A stretch of DNA of 64,000 nt from Roseateles_C aquae (GTDB taxonomy: Bacteria; Pseudomonadota; Gammaproteobacteria; Burkholderiales; Burkholderiaceae_C): NCBI RefSeq assembly GCF_032337115.1, contig NZ_JAVXZY010000004.1, positions 1 to 64,000 on the forward strand, read 5' to 3'. Each line of letters begins with the position of its first letter. Within the stretch, counting starts at the first letter, position 1. The position numbers were made by a program, and so were the translations under genes. A model generated the notes under the pieces. The model saw only the letters and a program-made list of their open reading frames with translations. It was not told the DNA's origin and did no database searches. This document shows positions 1 to 8,484 of the stretch, piece after piece.

Positions 1-52
1 TCGCCACCTGCCTTCGTCTTGCGTCGCTGACCGTTGTCAGCGCAGAAGCGGG

Positions 53-82
53 ATTATGACTTGATTTCTTCAATCTCGTCAA
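53..82 (-). promoter_or_regulatory. Strong sigma70-type promoter reading out of the left edge
   Basis: On the minus strand a TTGACG -35 (positions 82-77) is separated by 18 nt from a CATAAT -10 (58-53). An AT-rich stretch lies just upstream (about 83-115), like an UP element, and a GC-rich segment follows the -10. No gene starts on this strand between the promoter and position 1, so the transcript leaves the window. The arrangement and the wording around the -10 resemble rRNA-operon promoters of Burkholderiales as I remember them. That target is inference; the promoter boxes themselves are visible. Confidence 0.5.
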
Positions 83-429
83 GCGTTTCGAACATTTTTT
101 GTTTTCAACGCCATCCGCTTCATCGCTTCACCACCCTCACCAGATCAACCACATCGACTGTTGTCGGCCGTTGCGCTGTTTGTTTGTGTGAGCAGCGAAG
201 CCCTCGACTATAGCAGGAGAATTTCGAGGCGCGCAAGAGTTCGCATGAAATTCATCAAGATGCCGCACTTCTGATTGGACGATGAGGCGCTTCAAGACGC
301 GCACTGCGCGCCTGCGCCAGAGCGCTCTACGTACTTCTTTGCCCCTCAATGCACTTCCACGCGCAGCGCCTCCCGCCTGGGCAGCCAATCAGCCTCGAGG
401 CCTGATGCGAGCGCAGTGGCTCGGTAGGC
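83..429. other. Intergenic stretch downstream of ptsI, no convincing gene
   Basis: This stretch separates the end of ptsI from the leftward promoter at 53-82. The open frames here are short, Arg/Trp-rich and lack a ribosome-binding site, so I do not call a gene. I see no clear hairpin plus T-run terminator for ptsI. Confidence 0.4.
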
Positions 430-2208
430 TCAGTGATGCGTACGCTGCGCGCTGACCAGCACCAGCTCTGCCGCCTTCTCCGGATCTTCGCTGGCCAGCA
501 CCGCCGGCAGCGCCATCGCCAGCCGGCTGCTGTCAGCGCGCAGGATGCGCTGCTTGACCGAAGGAATCTGCGACGGATGCATCGAGAAATTGCGCAGGCC
601 CATGGCCAGGAGCAGATCGGTGAAGGCAGCATCGCCGGCCATCTCACCGCAGACGCTGACCGACTTGCCCGCCGCCCGCGCCTGGGCGATGGAGCTGGCG
701 ATCAGCTGCAGCACCGCCGGATGCCAGGGGTCGTAGAGATGCGCCACCGATTCGTCGGCGCGGTCGATCGCCAGCGTGTACTGGATCAGGTCGTTGGTCC
801 CGATGGAGACAAAGTCCACATGCCTCAGCAGCAGCGGCAGCATCACCGCCGCCGCCGGGATTTCGATCATCACCCCCAGCTCGACCGGGGTGTAGGCCTG
901 CCCAGCATCGGTCAGCTGCTGCTGCACCCGCTTGATGGCTTCCTGGATCTGTCGAATCTCGTTGAGGTGCGCGACCATGGGAATCAGCAGCCTCAGCTTG
1001 CCGAAGGCACTGGCGCGGTAGATGGCACGCAGTTGCTGGCGGAACATGCTGGGTTCGGCCAGGCTCCAGCGAATCGCTCGCAAGCCCATGGCCGGGTTGA
1101 GCACATGCTCATGACGCAACTCGCTGGCGCTGAGCCGGTCCAGGGGCTTGTCAGCGCCAACGTCAACAGTCCGGATGGTGACCGGCATGCCGCGCATCGC
1201 CTCCACGGCAGCCTTGTAGGCTTCGAACTGTTCCTCTTCACTGGGCAGCTCGCCGCCCCGGTTCATGAACAGGAATTCGCTGCGGAACAGGCCGACACCT
1301 GTGGCGCCCGCCTCGACGGCGGCCAGCGCATCGGCCGGCAGCTCGATATTGGCATGCAGCTCGACGCGCTCGCCATCCAGCGTCACCGCCGGCGTGTGGC
1401 GCAACCGTGCCAGCCGCGCCCGCTCCAGCTCGCTCTGACGCTGGCGGAAGCGGTATTCCTCCAGCACGATGGGCGAGGGATTGACGATCACCGCGCCAGC
1501 ATCGCCATCGATGATGACCCAGTCGTCCTGACGAATCAGCCGCGAGGCCTCGCGGGTACCGACGACCGCGGGGATGTCCATGCTGCGCGCCACGATGGCG
1601 GTATGCGAGGTCTTGCCGCCGATATCGGTGATGAAGCCGTGGAACACGCTGCGCTTGAACTGCATCATGTCGGCCGGTGCGATATCGGCCGCCACCAGCA
1701 GCAGCGGGTCTTCGCCGGCGAAATCGCGTTGCACCACTGCCGCCGCGCCGCCGCCCTTGCGCCCTTGTTGCGCCGCCAGCGCACTCAGGATGCGCTCAAC
1801 CACCTGCTCCAGATCGGCCTTGCGCTCGCGCAGATAGTCGTCTTCCATCTCGTCGAACTGGCGTGCCAGCACTTCGAGCTGGGCCGACAGCGCCCACTCG
1901 GCGTTGTAATGCCGCTCGACGATCCATTGCCGCGTCGCCCCCAACAGCGCCTCATCGTGCAGCAGCATCAGGTGCACATCCAACAAGGCCGCCAGCTCAT
2001 GCGGGGCATCGCCGGGCAGATCCTGCTTCAAGGCTTCGAACTCGCGCGCCACCTCGTCACGGGCGCGCAAGGCGCGGCGAATCTCGGCATCAATGCCGGC
2101 CGGATCGATGAAGTAATGCTCGACGTCGACGCGACTGGACGCCACAAGCACGGCGCGGCCAATGGCGACGCCGCGTGAAACCGGAATGCCGAAGACCTGA
2201 AAGCTCAT
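430..2208 (-). CDS. ptsI: Phosphoenolpyruvate-protein phosphotransferase (PTS enzyme I)
   Basis: Cytoplasmic enzyme I takes phosphate from PEP onto a histidine and passes it to HPr. The 592-residue product has the usual length. It contains the swivelling-domain active site GGKTSHTAIVARS with His202, and the C-terminal PEP-binding barrel ends with the conserved VSVCGEMAGD cysteine motif. The start MSFQVFGIPVSRGVAIG matches the family. In related genomes ptsI usually follows ptsH directly. Here a gene on the opposite strand lies between them, so ptsI must use its own promoter in 2209-2355 or depend on read-through. With only EIIA-Man and HPr nearby, a regulatory rather than sugar-import role is likely (inference). 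Confidence 0.97.
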   Translation of the reverse strand: MSFQVFGIPVSRGVAIGRAVLVASSRVDVEHYFIDPAGIDAEIRRALRARDEVAREFEALKQDLPGDAPHELAALLDVHLMLLHDEALLGATRQWIVERHYNAEWALSAQLEVLARQFDEMEDDYLRERKADLEQVVERILSALAAQQGRKGGGAAAVVQRDFAGEDPLLLVAADIAPADMMQFKRSVFHGFITDIGGKTSHTAIVARSMDIPAVVGTREASRLIRQDDWVIIDGDAGAVIVNPSPIVLEEYRFRQRQSELERARLARLRHTPAVTLDGERVELHANIELPADALAAVEAGATGVGLFRSEFLFMNRGGELPSEEEQFEAYKAAVEAMRGMPVTIRTVDVGADKPLDRLSASELRHEHVLNPAMGLRAIRWSLAEPSMFRQQLRAIYRASAFGKLRLLIPMVAHLNEIRQIQEAIKRVQQQLTDAGQAYTPVELGVMIEIPAAAVMLPLLLRHVDFVSIGTNDLIQYTLAIDRADESVAHLYDPWHPAVLQLIASSIAQARAAGKSVSVCGEMAGDAAFTDLLLAMGLRNFSMHPSQIPSVKQRILRADSSRLAMALPAVLASEDPEKAAELVLVSAQRTHH

Positions 2209-2269
2209 GGGCTGACTGTAGCAGCGTCACCACGGTGTTGGGCCGGTGCCGGCCAGTGGCGCCAACGCG

Positions 2270-2309
2270 CCGTCACGGCGGCGTCAAGAAGCTGTCACGC
2301 CAGCGTCAC
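2270..2309 (+). promoter_or_regulatory. Pho-box-like array of four 7-bp repeats
   Basis: Four heptamers sit exactly 11 bp apart: CCGTCAC (2270), GCGTCAA (2281), CTGTCAC (2292) and GCGTCAC (2303), each separated by 4 bp. This is the geometry of PhoB binding sites (7-bp direct repeats of the CTGTCAT type with 4-bp spacers). The array ends 46 bp before the start codon of the OlsB-like acyltransferase gene. Ornithine-lipid synthesis genes are known PhoB targets in several bacteria, which fits. Binding is inferred. Confidence 0.6.
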
Positions 2310-2355
2310 CCCGTGGGCCGAGCATCCGACCTGTCCAATCACGACGAGGCCACCG

Positions 2356-3213
2356 ATGAGGGATCTTCCGCTGCCGACACTGCCGTTTTCGGAACTTCGT
2401 CCGCCCAAGGCGGAACGGAGGTCACTTCCACCAAGCGGCACCACACTGGACATGGCGGGTGCTGCGCGGGTTCGCCTGGACGTGGCCTGGGCGCGCACGG
2501 AAGAGGAAGTCCGCCAGGCTCAACGCCTGAGGTACCAAATCTTCGCCGAGGAGATGGGTGCCCGGCTGAGCGTGCCCGAGGGCGCGCCGGCCGGCCATGA
2601 CGTCGATGGCTTCGATGCCTTCTGCGAGCATTTGCTGGTGCGCACCGTCGACGTGAACGGCCAGCCCGGTGAAGTTATCGGCACCTACCGCGTGCTGACG
2701 CCCACTGCCGCCGAACGTGCCGGCGGCCTCTACAGCGAGACTGAATTCGATCTCAGCGGCCTGAGCAGCCTGCGTTCGCGGATGGTTGAGCTGGGTCGCT
2801 CCTGCGTGCACCCCGACCACCGCTCCGGCGGCGCCATCATGGCGCTGTGGGGCGCCCTGGCCGAGTTCATGACGCGCAACCAGCTGGACACGATGATTGG
2901 CTGCGCCAGCGTCAGCATGGCCGATGGTGGCCACTATGCAGCCAGCCTGTGGAAGCAACTGGCCGAGACCCATCTGGCCAGCGAGGAATGGCGTGTCGAG
3001 CCGCGCCTGGCCCTGCCGGTCGATGAGCTGCGCCAGGATCTAGAGGTTGAGGCTCCGCCACTGATCAAGGGCTATCTGCGCTGCGGCGCCCGCATCCTCG
3101 GCCGCCCGGCCTGGGATCCGGACTTCAACACCGCCGATCTGCCGATGATGATGCGCATTGCCGATCTGCCGGCCCGCTATCGCCGCCACTTCCTCGGTGG
3201 CGCCGCCGAGTAA
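2356..3213 (+). CDS. GNAT-fold N-acyltransferase, OlsB-like (ornithine lipid synthesis candidate)
   Basis: A 285-residue protein of the acyl-homoserine-lactone-synthase-like/OlsB branch of GNAT enzymes. The stretch RQAQRLRYQIFAEEMGARL and the later VELGRSCVHPDHRSG and GCASVSMADG segments match this family. OlsB transfers a 3-hydroxyacyl group from acyl-ACP to ornithine to make lyso-ornithine lipid at the membrane. No olsA-like O-acyltransferase is adjacent, so the second step would be encoded elsewhere. The gene is inserted in reverse between ptsI and ptsH, 11 bp from the end of ptsH, behind a Pho-box-like array. Substrate is by family only; other amine acceptors are possible. A later start at 2452 is possible but the longer form has the better-placed GAGG. 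Confidence 0.75.
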   Translation: MRDLPLPTLPFSELRPPKAERRSLPPSGTTLDMAGAARVRLDVAWARTEEEVRQAQRLRYQIFAEEMGARLSVPEGAPAGHDVDGFDAFCEHLLVRTVDVNGQPGEVIGTYRVLTPTAAERAGGLYSETEFDLSGLSSLRSRMVELGRSCVHPDHRSGGAIMALWGALAEFMTRNQLDTMIGCASVSMADGGHYAASLWKQLAETHLASEEWRVEPRLALPVDELRQDLEVEAPPLIKGYLRCGARILGRPAWDPDFNTADLPMMMRIADLPARYRRHFLGGAAE

Positions 3214-3224
3214 GACGCTGGCGC

Positions 3225-3494
3225 TTACTCGCCCTCGCCGAACTTGTCGTTGACCAGGGCGGTGATGGCGTCCTGAGCGGCCTGCTCGTCTTCGCCATCG
3301 GTTTCCAGTTCCACCTGCGAGCCAATGCCGGCCGCCAGCATCATCACGCCCATGATGCTCTTGGCATTGACGCGACGCGTGCCGCGGCTCAGGAACACCT
3401 CACATTTGAAAGAACCGGCCAGCTTGGTGAGCTTGGCGGAGGCGCGGGCATGCAAGCCCAGCTTGTTGCTGATGGTAAGGTTGGACTTGATCAT
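3225..3494 (-). CDS. ptsH: HPr phosphocarrier protein
   Basis: An 89-residue HPr that relays phosphate from enzyme I to EIIA proteins. The active-site histidine is His15 in NKLGLHARAS. Ser46 in VNAKSIMGVM is the residue phosphorylated by HPr kinase in organisms that have it. The start MIKSNLTISNKLG (position 3494) fits the family length; upstream in-frame starts would add a basic, non-conserved tail. It follows the EIIA gene by 14 bp, so the two are probably co-transcribed. It ends 11 bp from the convergent acyltransferase gene. Confidence 0.95.
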   Translation of the reverse strand: MIKSNLTISNKLGLHARASAKLTKLAGSFKCEVFLSRGTRRVNAKSIMGVMMLAAGIGSQVELETDGEDEQAAQDAITALVNDKFGEGE

Positions 3495-3508
3495 GTCTGG
3501 GGAAAAGG

Positions 3509-3922
3509 TCAGAGAGGCGGGGGGATCTGGGAGTCGACCGGGTCGTTCAGCACCATGCCCTGCGAACCGCCCTGGCTGGCGCGCAAGACCAGCGCAGCCA
3601 ACGGCTCTTGCGCGTAGCACAGCGAACGCCACAGCATCGGCACATTGACGCCGCTGAGCGTGCGCACATGGCCAGCGGCATCAAGCAGGCGCTGAGCGGC
3701 GTTGCTGGGCGTGGCGCCAAACACATCGGTAAGCACCAGCCAGTCTTGATGGCCGCCTTGGGCCAGCAACAGCCGCGCCGCCTGCTCGACCGCGTCGGCC
3801 GACATCTCCGGCGTCACGTCCAGCACCGACAGCTGCGGCGCGCAATTCGGAAACGTGTGCTCAGCCACCGCCTTGAGGGCAGTGGCCAGCGGCGCATGGG
3901 CAATGACGAGCAATCCGGGCAT
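3509..3922 (-). CDS. PTS EIIA component, mannose/fructose-type
   Basis: A 137-residue single-domain EIIA-Man. The phosphorylated residue is predicted to be His9 in GLLVIAHAPLATAL. The later LVLTDVFGATPSNAAQRLL is the family's second conserved block. No EIIB, EIIC or EIID gene is nearby, as is usual for Burkholderiales, where this protein belongs to a truncated PTS thought to be regulatory. The start at 3922 (MPGLL) places the histidine at the family position. It lies 23 bp after the lipoprotein gene and 14 bp before ptsH. Confidence 0.9.
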   Translation of the reverse strand: MPGLLVIAHAPLATALKAVAEHTFPNCAPQLSVLDVTPEMSADAVEQAARLLLAQGGHQDWLVLTDVFGATPSNAAQRLLDAAGHVRTLSGVNVPMLWRSLCYAQEPLAALVLRASQGGSQGMVLNDPVDSQIPPPL

Positions 3923-3945
3923 GGATGGATTATCGCGGCGTCGGC

Positions 3946-4464
3946 TCAGGGCGCCAGCTTGATGGCTGTGACAAAACTGGCCCATTGCGCCTCTTCGACA
4001 CGCGGCCCCATCACCAGCAGTTGATACACCATGGTGCCGCGGTTGAACAGCGCCAGCTTCGCCGTCGAATTGCGCCCTTGCAAGCGTTGCACCGAGGCCT
4101 CGGCATTCGGCGTCATGCCGCTCAGCTGCAAGGGCTGGCGCTCCTTCACCTCGGCCTGCAGCTTGCCCGCCAGGCTGCTGCGCATGGCGGCCAAGGCCGG
4201 CGCCAGTTGGGCCGGATCGGCGACCTCCGCCCAGGACAGCGAATAACTCAGCCCCGCCGCCTCGCAGCGCGCCAACCCCATGCGTGGCGCCTGCAGTGCG
4301 CCTTGGGCACCGCCGTTGCGTGTTTCGACATCGGGCTTGCAGGGGAACAGCAGCGTCAAACCGGCGCCATCGGGGCTGACCTCACGCCAATCCAGCGCCG
4401 GGCTGCAGGCCGAAAGCAGCAGGCCGCCCAAGGCCCAGCCAAGCAGAACGCGAACAGTCTTCAT
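3946..4464 (-). CDS. Small lipoprotein of unknown function
   Basis: A 172-residue product beginning with a lipoprotein signal (MKTVRVLLGWALGGLLLSAC, lipobox LLSAC, acylated Cys20). The mature part is predicted soluble and periplasmic or membrane-tethered. It has a TLLFPCKPDVETRNGG segment and no enzymatic motif I recognise. It sits just upstream of the EIIA-HPr genes on the same strand and may be co-transcribed. In many relatives gshB occupies this place, so this neighbour is not the usual one. Function unknown. Confidence 0.75.
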   Translation of the reverse strand: MKTVRVLLGWALGGLLLSACSPALDWREVSPDGAGLTLLFPCKPDVETRNGGAQGALQAPRMGLARCEAAGLSYSLSWAEVADPAQLAPALAAMRSSLAGKLQAEVKERQPLQLSGMTPNAEASVQRLQGRNSTAKLALFNRGTMVYQLLVMGPRVEEAQWASFVTAIKLAP

Positions 4465-4517
4465 GCCCGCATTATCCCGGGGCCTGAGGCGACACAGGCT
4501 GGCCCGACAATGCGGCG

Positions 4518-5777
4518 ATGCAATCCCATCCCAGCTCTTCCGCCGGCGCGCTGCCGGCCCAGGCCCTGGCCGGCGTGCGCGTGCTTGATCTATCGCGCGT
4601 GCTGGCCGGACCCTGGTGCACCCAGACCCTGGCCGACCTCGGCGCCGAAGTGATCAAGATCGAGCGCCCCGGCGGCGGCGACGACACCCGCGCCTGGGGC
4701 CCGCCCTATCTGAAGACCGACGACGGCCGCGACAGCAGCGAGGCCGCCTACTTCCTCGGCGCCAACCGCAACAAGCGCTCGGTGGCGGTCGACATCGCCT
4801 GCGCCGAGGGTCAGGCCTTGATACGCAAGCTGGCCGCGCAGGCCGATGTGCTGGTCGAAAACTTCAAGGTCGGCGATCTGGCCCGCTATGGGCTCGATGC
4901 CGCCAGCCTGCAGCGCGAGCATCCGCGATTGGTCGTCTGCTCGATCACCGGGTTCGGCCAGACCGGTCCCTACAAGGACCGCGCCGGCTACGACTACGCG
5001 ATCCAGGGCCTGGGCGGCCTGATGAGCGTGACCGGCGAACGCGACGATCTGCCCGGCGGTGGGCCGCAGAAAGTCGGCGTGGCGGTGGCCGATCTGTTCA
5101 CCGGCCTCTACGCCACCATCGCCATCCTGGCCGCGCTGCGCCATGCCGAGGCCACCGGCCAGGGTCAGACCATAGACATGGCGCTGCTGGACACCCAGGT
5201 CGCCATGCTGGCCAATCTGGGCGCCAACTATCTGTGCACTGGCAAGGCACCGGGCCGCATGGGCAATGCCCACGCCAATATCGTGCCCTATCAGGTCTTC
5301 GAAGCTAGCGACGGGCACCTGATCCTGGCCGTCGGCAACGACAAGCAGTTCGCCAAGTTCTGTGAGATTGCCGGCCATCCGGAGTGGGCCAGCGACCCGC
5401 GCTTTGCCAACAACGCCAGCCGGGTTCGCCACCGCGAGGCGCTGGTGCCGATGCTGGCCGCCGTGGTGGCCACGCGCCCGCGCCAGACCTGGCTGGATGC
5501 ACTGGAGGCCGTCAAGGTGCCCTGCGGCGCCATCAACAACCTGGCCGAGGTTTTTGCCGATCCGCAGGTCCAGGCCCGCGAGATGACGGTGGCGATGGAC
5601 CATCCGCTGAGCGAGCAACTGCGTCTGGTGGCCAGCCCGATGAAGCTCTCGGCCACGCCGGTGCAGTACCGCCGCCCGCCACCGCTGCTGGGCGAGCACA
5701 CCGCCCAGGTGCTGGCCGAGGCCGGACTCAGCGAGACCGAGATCGCGCGGCTGCGCAGCGTGGGGGTGATCGAATGA
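4518..5777 (+). CDS. CaiB/BaiF-family CoA-transferase
   Basis: A 419-residue class III CoA-transferase that moves CoA between carboxylic acids through an aspartyl-CoA intermediate. The N-terminal RVLDLSRVLAGPWCTQTLADLGAEVIKIERP-type block (given here only in parts: VLAGPWCTQTLADLGAEVIK) is diagnostic. The probable catalytic Asp192 is in VAVADLFTG. The substrate cannot be told from sequence. The stop overlaps the start of the following hydrolase gene by 4 bp (ATGA), so the two are translationally coupled and probably act in one small pathway. Confidence 0.9.
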   Translation: MQSHPSSSAGALPAQALAGVRVLDLSRVLAGPWCTQTLADLGAEVIKIERPGGGDDTRAWGPPYLKTDDGRDSSEAAYFLGANRNKRSVAVDIACAEGQALIRKLAAQADVLVENFKVGDLARYGLDAASLQREHPRLVVCSITGFGQTGPYKDRAGYDYAIQGLGGLMSVTGERDDLPGGGPQKVGVAVADLFTGLYATIAILAALRHAEATGQGQTIDMALLDTQVAMLANLGANYLCTGKAPGRMGNAHANIVPYQVFEASDGHLILAVGNDKQFAKFCEIAGHPEWASDPRFANNASRVRHREALVPMLAAVVATRPRQTWLDALEAVKVPCGAINNLAEVFADPQVQAREMTVAMDHPLSEQLRLVASPMKLSATPVQYRRPPPLLGEHTAQVLAEAGLSETEIARLRSVGVIE

Positions 5778-6478
5778 GCGACTTCGTTCTTGTTCATGGT
5801 GCCTGGCATGGCGCCTGGTGCTGGCGCCGCGTGTTGCCCACCTTGTGGGGCGCCGGCCACCGCGTGTTCACCATCAGCCTGAGCGGCGTGGGCGAACGGG
5901 CCCATCTGCTCTCGCCAGACATCCGGCTGCAAACGCATATCGACGATGTCGCCAGTGTCATCGAGGCGGAGGAGCTCGAACAGGCGGTGCTGGTGGGCCA
6001 CAGCTATGCCGGCATGGTGATCACCGGGGTCGCCGACCGCATGCCGGCGCGCATTGGCCAGCTGGTCTATCTCGATGCGGTGGTGCCCGAGCCGGGTGAA
6101 TCCTGGTCCAGCCGCCACAGTGCTGCCACCCAGGCCGAGCGCCGCGCGCTGATCGAACGCCATGGCTGCCTGCCGGCGCTGCCGCCCACCGCCTTCGGCT
6201 TGCAAGCTGAGGACGCCCGCTGGGTGGAGCGGCGCCAGACCGCTCACCCCGGCGGCGTCTACGACGATCCCTTGCATTTCGACCCGGCGCGCCTCGCCGC
6301 GCTGCCACGCAGCTTCATCGATTGCACCGATCCCGCCCTGCCGACCATCGCGGTGGCGCGCCAGCGGGTGCGCGAGCAGCCGGGATGGCAGGTGATGGAG
6401 ATCGCCACCGGCCACGACGCGATGATCAGCGCGCCGGAGGCACTTTGTGACGCCCTGCTGAGCCTGGCGAAGCAATGA
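5774..6478 (+). CDS. Alpha/beta hydrolase, HGAWHGAW-type esterase family
   Basis: A 234-residue alpha/beta-hydrolase. The oxyanion-hole motif VHGAWHGAWCW follows the start directly. The nucleophile serine is in LVGHSYAGMV, and the general-base histidine is probably that of ATGHDAMIS near the C-terminus. This subgroup includes carboxylesterases and methylesterase-like enzymes; the substrate is unknown. The start at 5774 overlaps the CoA-transferase stop, and a longer in-frame extension upstream is rejected because it would run through that gene. It could release or trap an acid used by the CoA-transferase (inference). Confidence 0.85.
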   Translation: MSDFVLVHGAWHGAWCWRRVLPTLWGAGHRVFTISLSGVGERAHLLSPDIRLQTHIDDVASVIEAEELEQAVLVGHSYAGMVITGVADRMPARIGQLVYLDAVVPEPGESWSSRHSAATQAERRALIERHGCLPALPPTAFGLQAEDARWVERRQTAHPGGVYDDPLHFDPARLAALPRSFIDCTDPALPTIAVARQRVREQPGWQVMEIATGHDAMISAPEALCDALLSLAKQ

Positions 6479-6675
6479 TGATCGTCGGCCCGGCCCGTGC
6501 GGCAGTTCACGCTGCCGGCGCCGCCATCGGCCGGCCTGGCGTTTTCCCCCGAGGTGAGGGATGGACGCTGGGCGGGGCGGCGCTGACCATGGCAGCCGCC
6601 GTGGGCCAGACGCCGCGCCAAACAAAAACATGCCGCCCCCGTTGAGCGGCCGCCCCAGAATCTTTCGCCCACCCG

Positions 6676-7881
6676 ATGTCCAAGCCTGCCGCACCAGAAG
6701 CCAAGAATGCCGCCACGGCCCATGCCGCTGCAGCGGTCTCGGGCCGTTTGCCCGGCCAGGAACCGGGCCAGGCGCAGTGGGCTGAGATCGTGCAGCAACT
6801 CGGCGCCGAAATCGCCGGCCCGCTGAGCACGGCGATGGAGCGAATTCACAACCTCGTCGTCACCGGCCAGATCGACCGCCAGAGCCTGCGCTCGTTGCGC
6901 GAAAGCGTGGCCCAGGCCCGCGAGGCCGGCATGCTTGGGCAGCAGCTGGCCCGGCTGGCCTCGGGGCGCTTGCGCCTGAGCAACGAACGCCTGCACCTGA
7001 CCCAGATGCTGCGCGGCGTGCTCGCCCACCGCAGCCGCGAGACCCAGGCCCGCGGCATCCAGGTGCGCCAGGTGCTGCAGGCCGTCGAGGTGATGGGCGA
7101 TGGTTCGCTGCTGTTCGCTCTGCTCAATGCCCTGATGGACTGGGCGCTGGCCAGCACCCATTCCTCGATCGATCTGCGCATCGACCTCAGCCCCTGGCCA
7201 ACCAAGGCGCGACTGGTCTGCCGCTTTGCCCATCGCTCGCTGGACCTGATGGAAGACCCGCGCGAGATGGAGCCGCCGCCGGCGCTGAACTCGCTGGCCT
7301 GGCGCCTGGTCGAGCAGACGGCCTTGACCATGGGCGTGCTGCCGCTGCGCGAGGATGACAGCGGCATCACCGTGCTGACGCTGGAATTCCCCCACACCGT
7401 GGGCGACGAACCCGGTCAGGCCAGCGCGCCGAATGCGCCGCTGCCACCGGCACCGTCTGACCCTGAAGACGATGACGATGGCGAACACCTGCCCTCGCAG
7501 AACTCCAAGCCGCTGGCCGGCAGCCATGTGCTGATCGTGTCGCCGCGACGCGAGCTGCGCAGCCAGCTGCAGGATGCGGTGCGCCATATGGGCTTGATGA
7601 TCGACGTCGTCAACACCATGGACGAAGCGGCGCAGTTCTGCCTGGAAGGCCTACCGCACGCCATCATCTTCGAGGCCGCCCAGCGCAACGAAGGCTTCGA
7701 GCATCTGCGCGCCGATCTGCTGCGCGAGGTGCCGGAATTCTGCTTCGTTGAGGTGCGCGACGACGAACACCTGACCCAGCTCTCAACCGCCACCGCCGAT
7801 TCGATGGCCCGCATCTCGAGGCAGCATCTGCACGACGCCCTGCCCTCGGTGCTGCTGTTCGAGCTGTCACGCTCGCTCTGA
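6676..7881 (+). CDS. Degenerate histidine-kinase-like / pseudo-receiver protein
   Basis: A 401-residue cytoplasmic protein. Residues about 35-120 look like a dimerisation helical region, but no phospho-accepting histidine block is present. Residues 125-250 resemble a decayed HATPase domain (ALLNALMDWALA in place of the N-box, no clear G-boxes). An acidic linker (SDPEDDDDGEHLP) leads to residues 280-395, which fold-match a receiver domain. There the acidic pocket is lost (LIVSPRRE) and the phospho-Asp position carries Glu333 (AIIFEAAQ). It is probably a non-catalytic signalling adaptor. No partner gene is adjacent. Domain calls are by pattern only. Confidence 0.6.
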   Translation: MSKPAAPEAKNAATAHAAAAVSGRLPGQEPGQAQWAEIVQQLGAEIAGPLSTAMERIHNLVVTGQIDRQSLRSLRESVAQAREAGMLGQQLARLASGRLRLSNERLHLTQMLRGVLAHRSRETQARGIQVRQVLQAVEVMGDGSLLFALLNALMDWALASTHSSIDLRIDLSPWPTKARLVCRFAHRSLDLMEDPREMEPPPALNSLAWRLVEQTALTMGVLPLREDDSGITVLTLEFPHTVGDEPGQASAPNAPLPPAPSDPEDDDDGEHLPSQNSKPLAGSHVLIVSPRRELRSQLQDAVRHMGLMIDVVNTMDEAAQFCLEGLPHAIIFEAAQRNEGFEHLRADLLREVPEFCFVEVRDDEHLTQLSTATADSMARISRQHLHDALPSVLLFELSRSL

Positions 7882-7955
7882 GGCAGCGCCGGCAGCAGCG
7901 GCCGCGCAGCTTTGGCGCCGCTTTGCCATAATCGGCCCGCTGTCCTGAAAGCCCG

Positions 7956-8471
7956 ATGATGAAACTCACCCGACTGCTTGCCCCTGTTGCGATCGCTGCC
8001 GTGCTGGCGGGCGGCGCCTGGCTGGCCTATGGCAGCCTCGCGCATCAGGAAAAAGCACCGGCGGTCAGCTATGTGCTGCTGGACGGCGTGAAGCACGACT
8101 CCAGCCAGTGGGCAGGCAAGGTGATGCTGGTGAACTTCTGGGCGACCAGCTGCACCACCTGCGTGGCCGAGATGCCGCAGATCATCGCGACGCACCAGAA
8201 GTTCAAGGGCCGCGGCTTTGACACCGTGGCCGTGGCCATGAGCTACGACCCTCCGGCCTATGTGGCCAATTTCGCCGAAAGCCGCAAGCTGCCCTTTGGC
8301 GTGGCCATCGACAACACCGGCGAGATTGCCAAGCAGTTTGGCCGTGTGCAGCTGACGCCGACGACCGTGGTGATCAACAAACGCGGCGAGATCGTCAAGC
8401 GCTATGTCGGCGCACCGGATTTCGCCGCCCTGCATCAGCTGCTCGATCAATTGCTGCAGGAAAGCGCCTGA
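7956..8471 (+). CDS. TlpA-family thioredoxin-like protein
   Basis: A 171-residue membrane-anchored periplasmic thiol protein. Residues 1-28 form a signal anchor, followed by a thioredoxin fold with the NFWATSCTTCVAEMP active site (Cys66, Cys69). The cis-proline region QLTPTTVVINKRGEIV is also present. The TlpA/ResA family reduces disulfides, for example during cytochrome c maturation, but the target here is unknown. It is followed 13 bp later by a solute-binding-protein gene on the same strand. A CATAAT -10-like hexamer lies at 7927-7932, but no good -35 accompanies it. Confidence 0.88.
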   Translation: MMKLTRLLAPVAIAAVLAGGAWLAYGSLAHQEKAPAVSYVLLDGVKHDSSQWAGKVMLVNFWATSCTTCVAEMPQIIATHQKFKGRGFDTVAVAMSYDPPAYVANFAESRKLPFGVAIDNTGEIAKQFGRVQLTPTTVVINKRGEIVKRYVGAPDFAALHQLLDQLLQESA

Positions 8472-8484
8472 GCGCAGCGCTGTG

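Noticed and set aside
137..388. 83-residue frame after ptsI
   Set aside because: No ribosome-binding site, composition Arg/Ala/Trp-like random, no conservation cue.
433..2178. 581-residue open frame antisense to ptsI
   Set aside because: A shadow of a high-GC gene: His/Gln/Arg-rich, no family pattern, no ribosome-binding site. The ptsI frame is certain.
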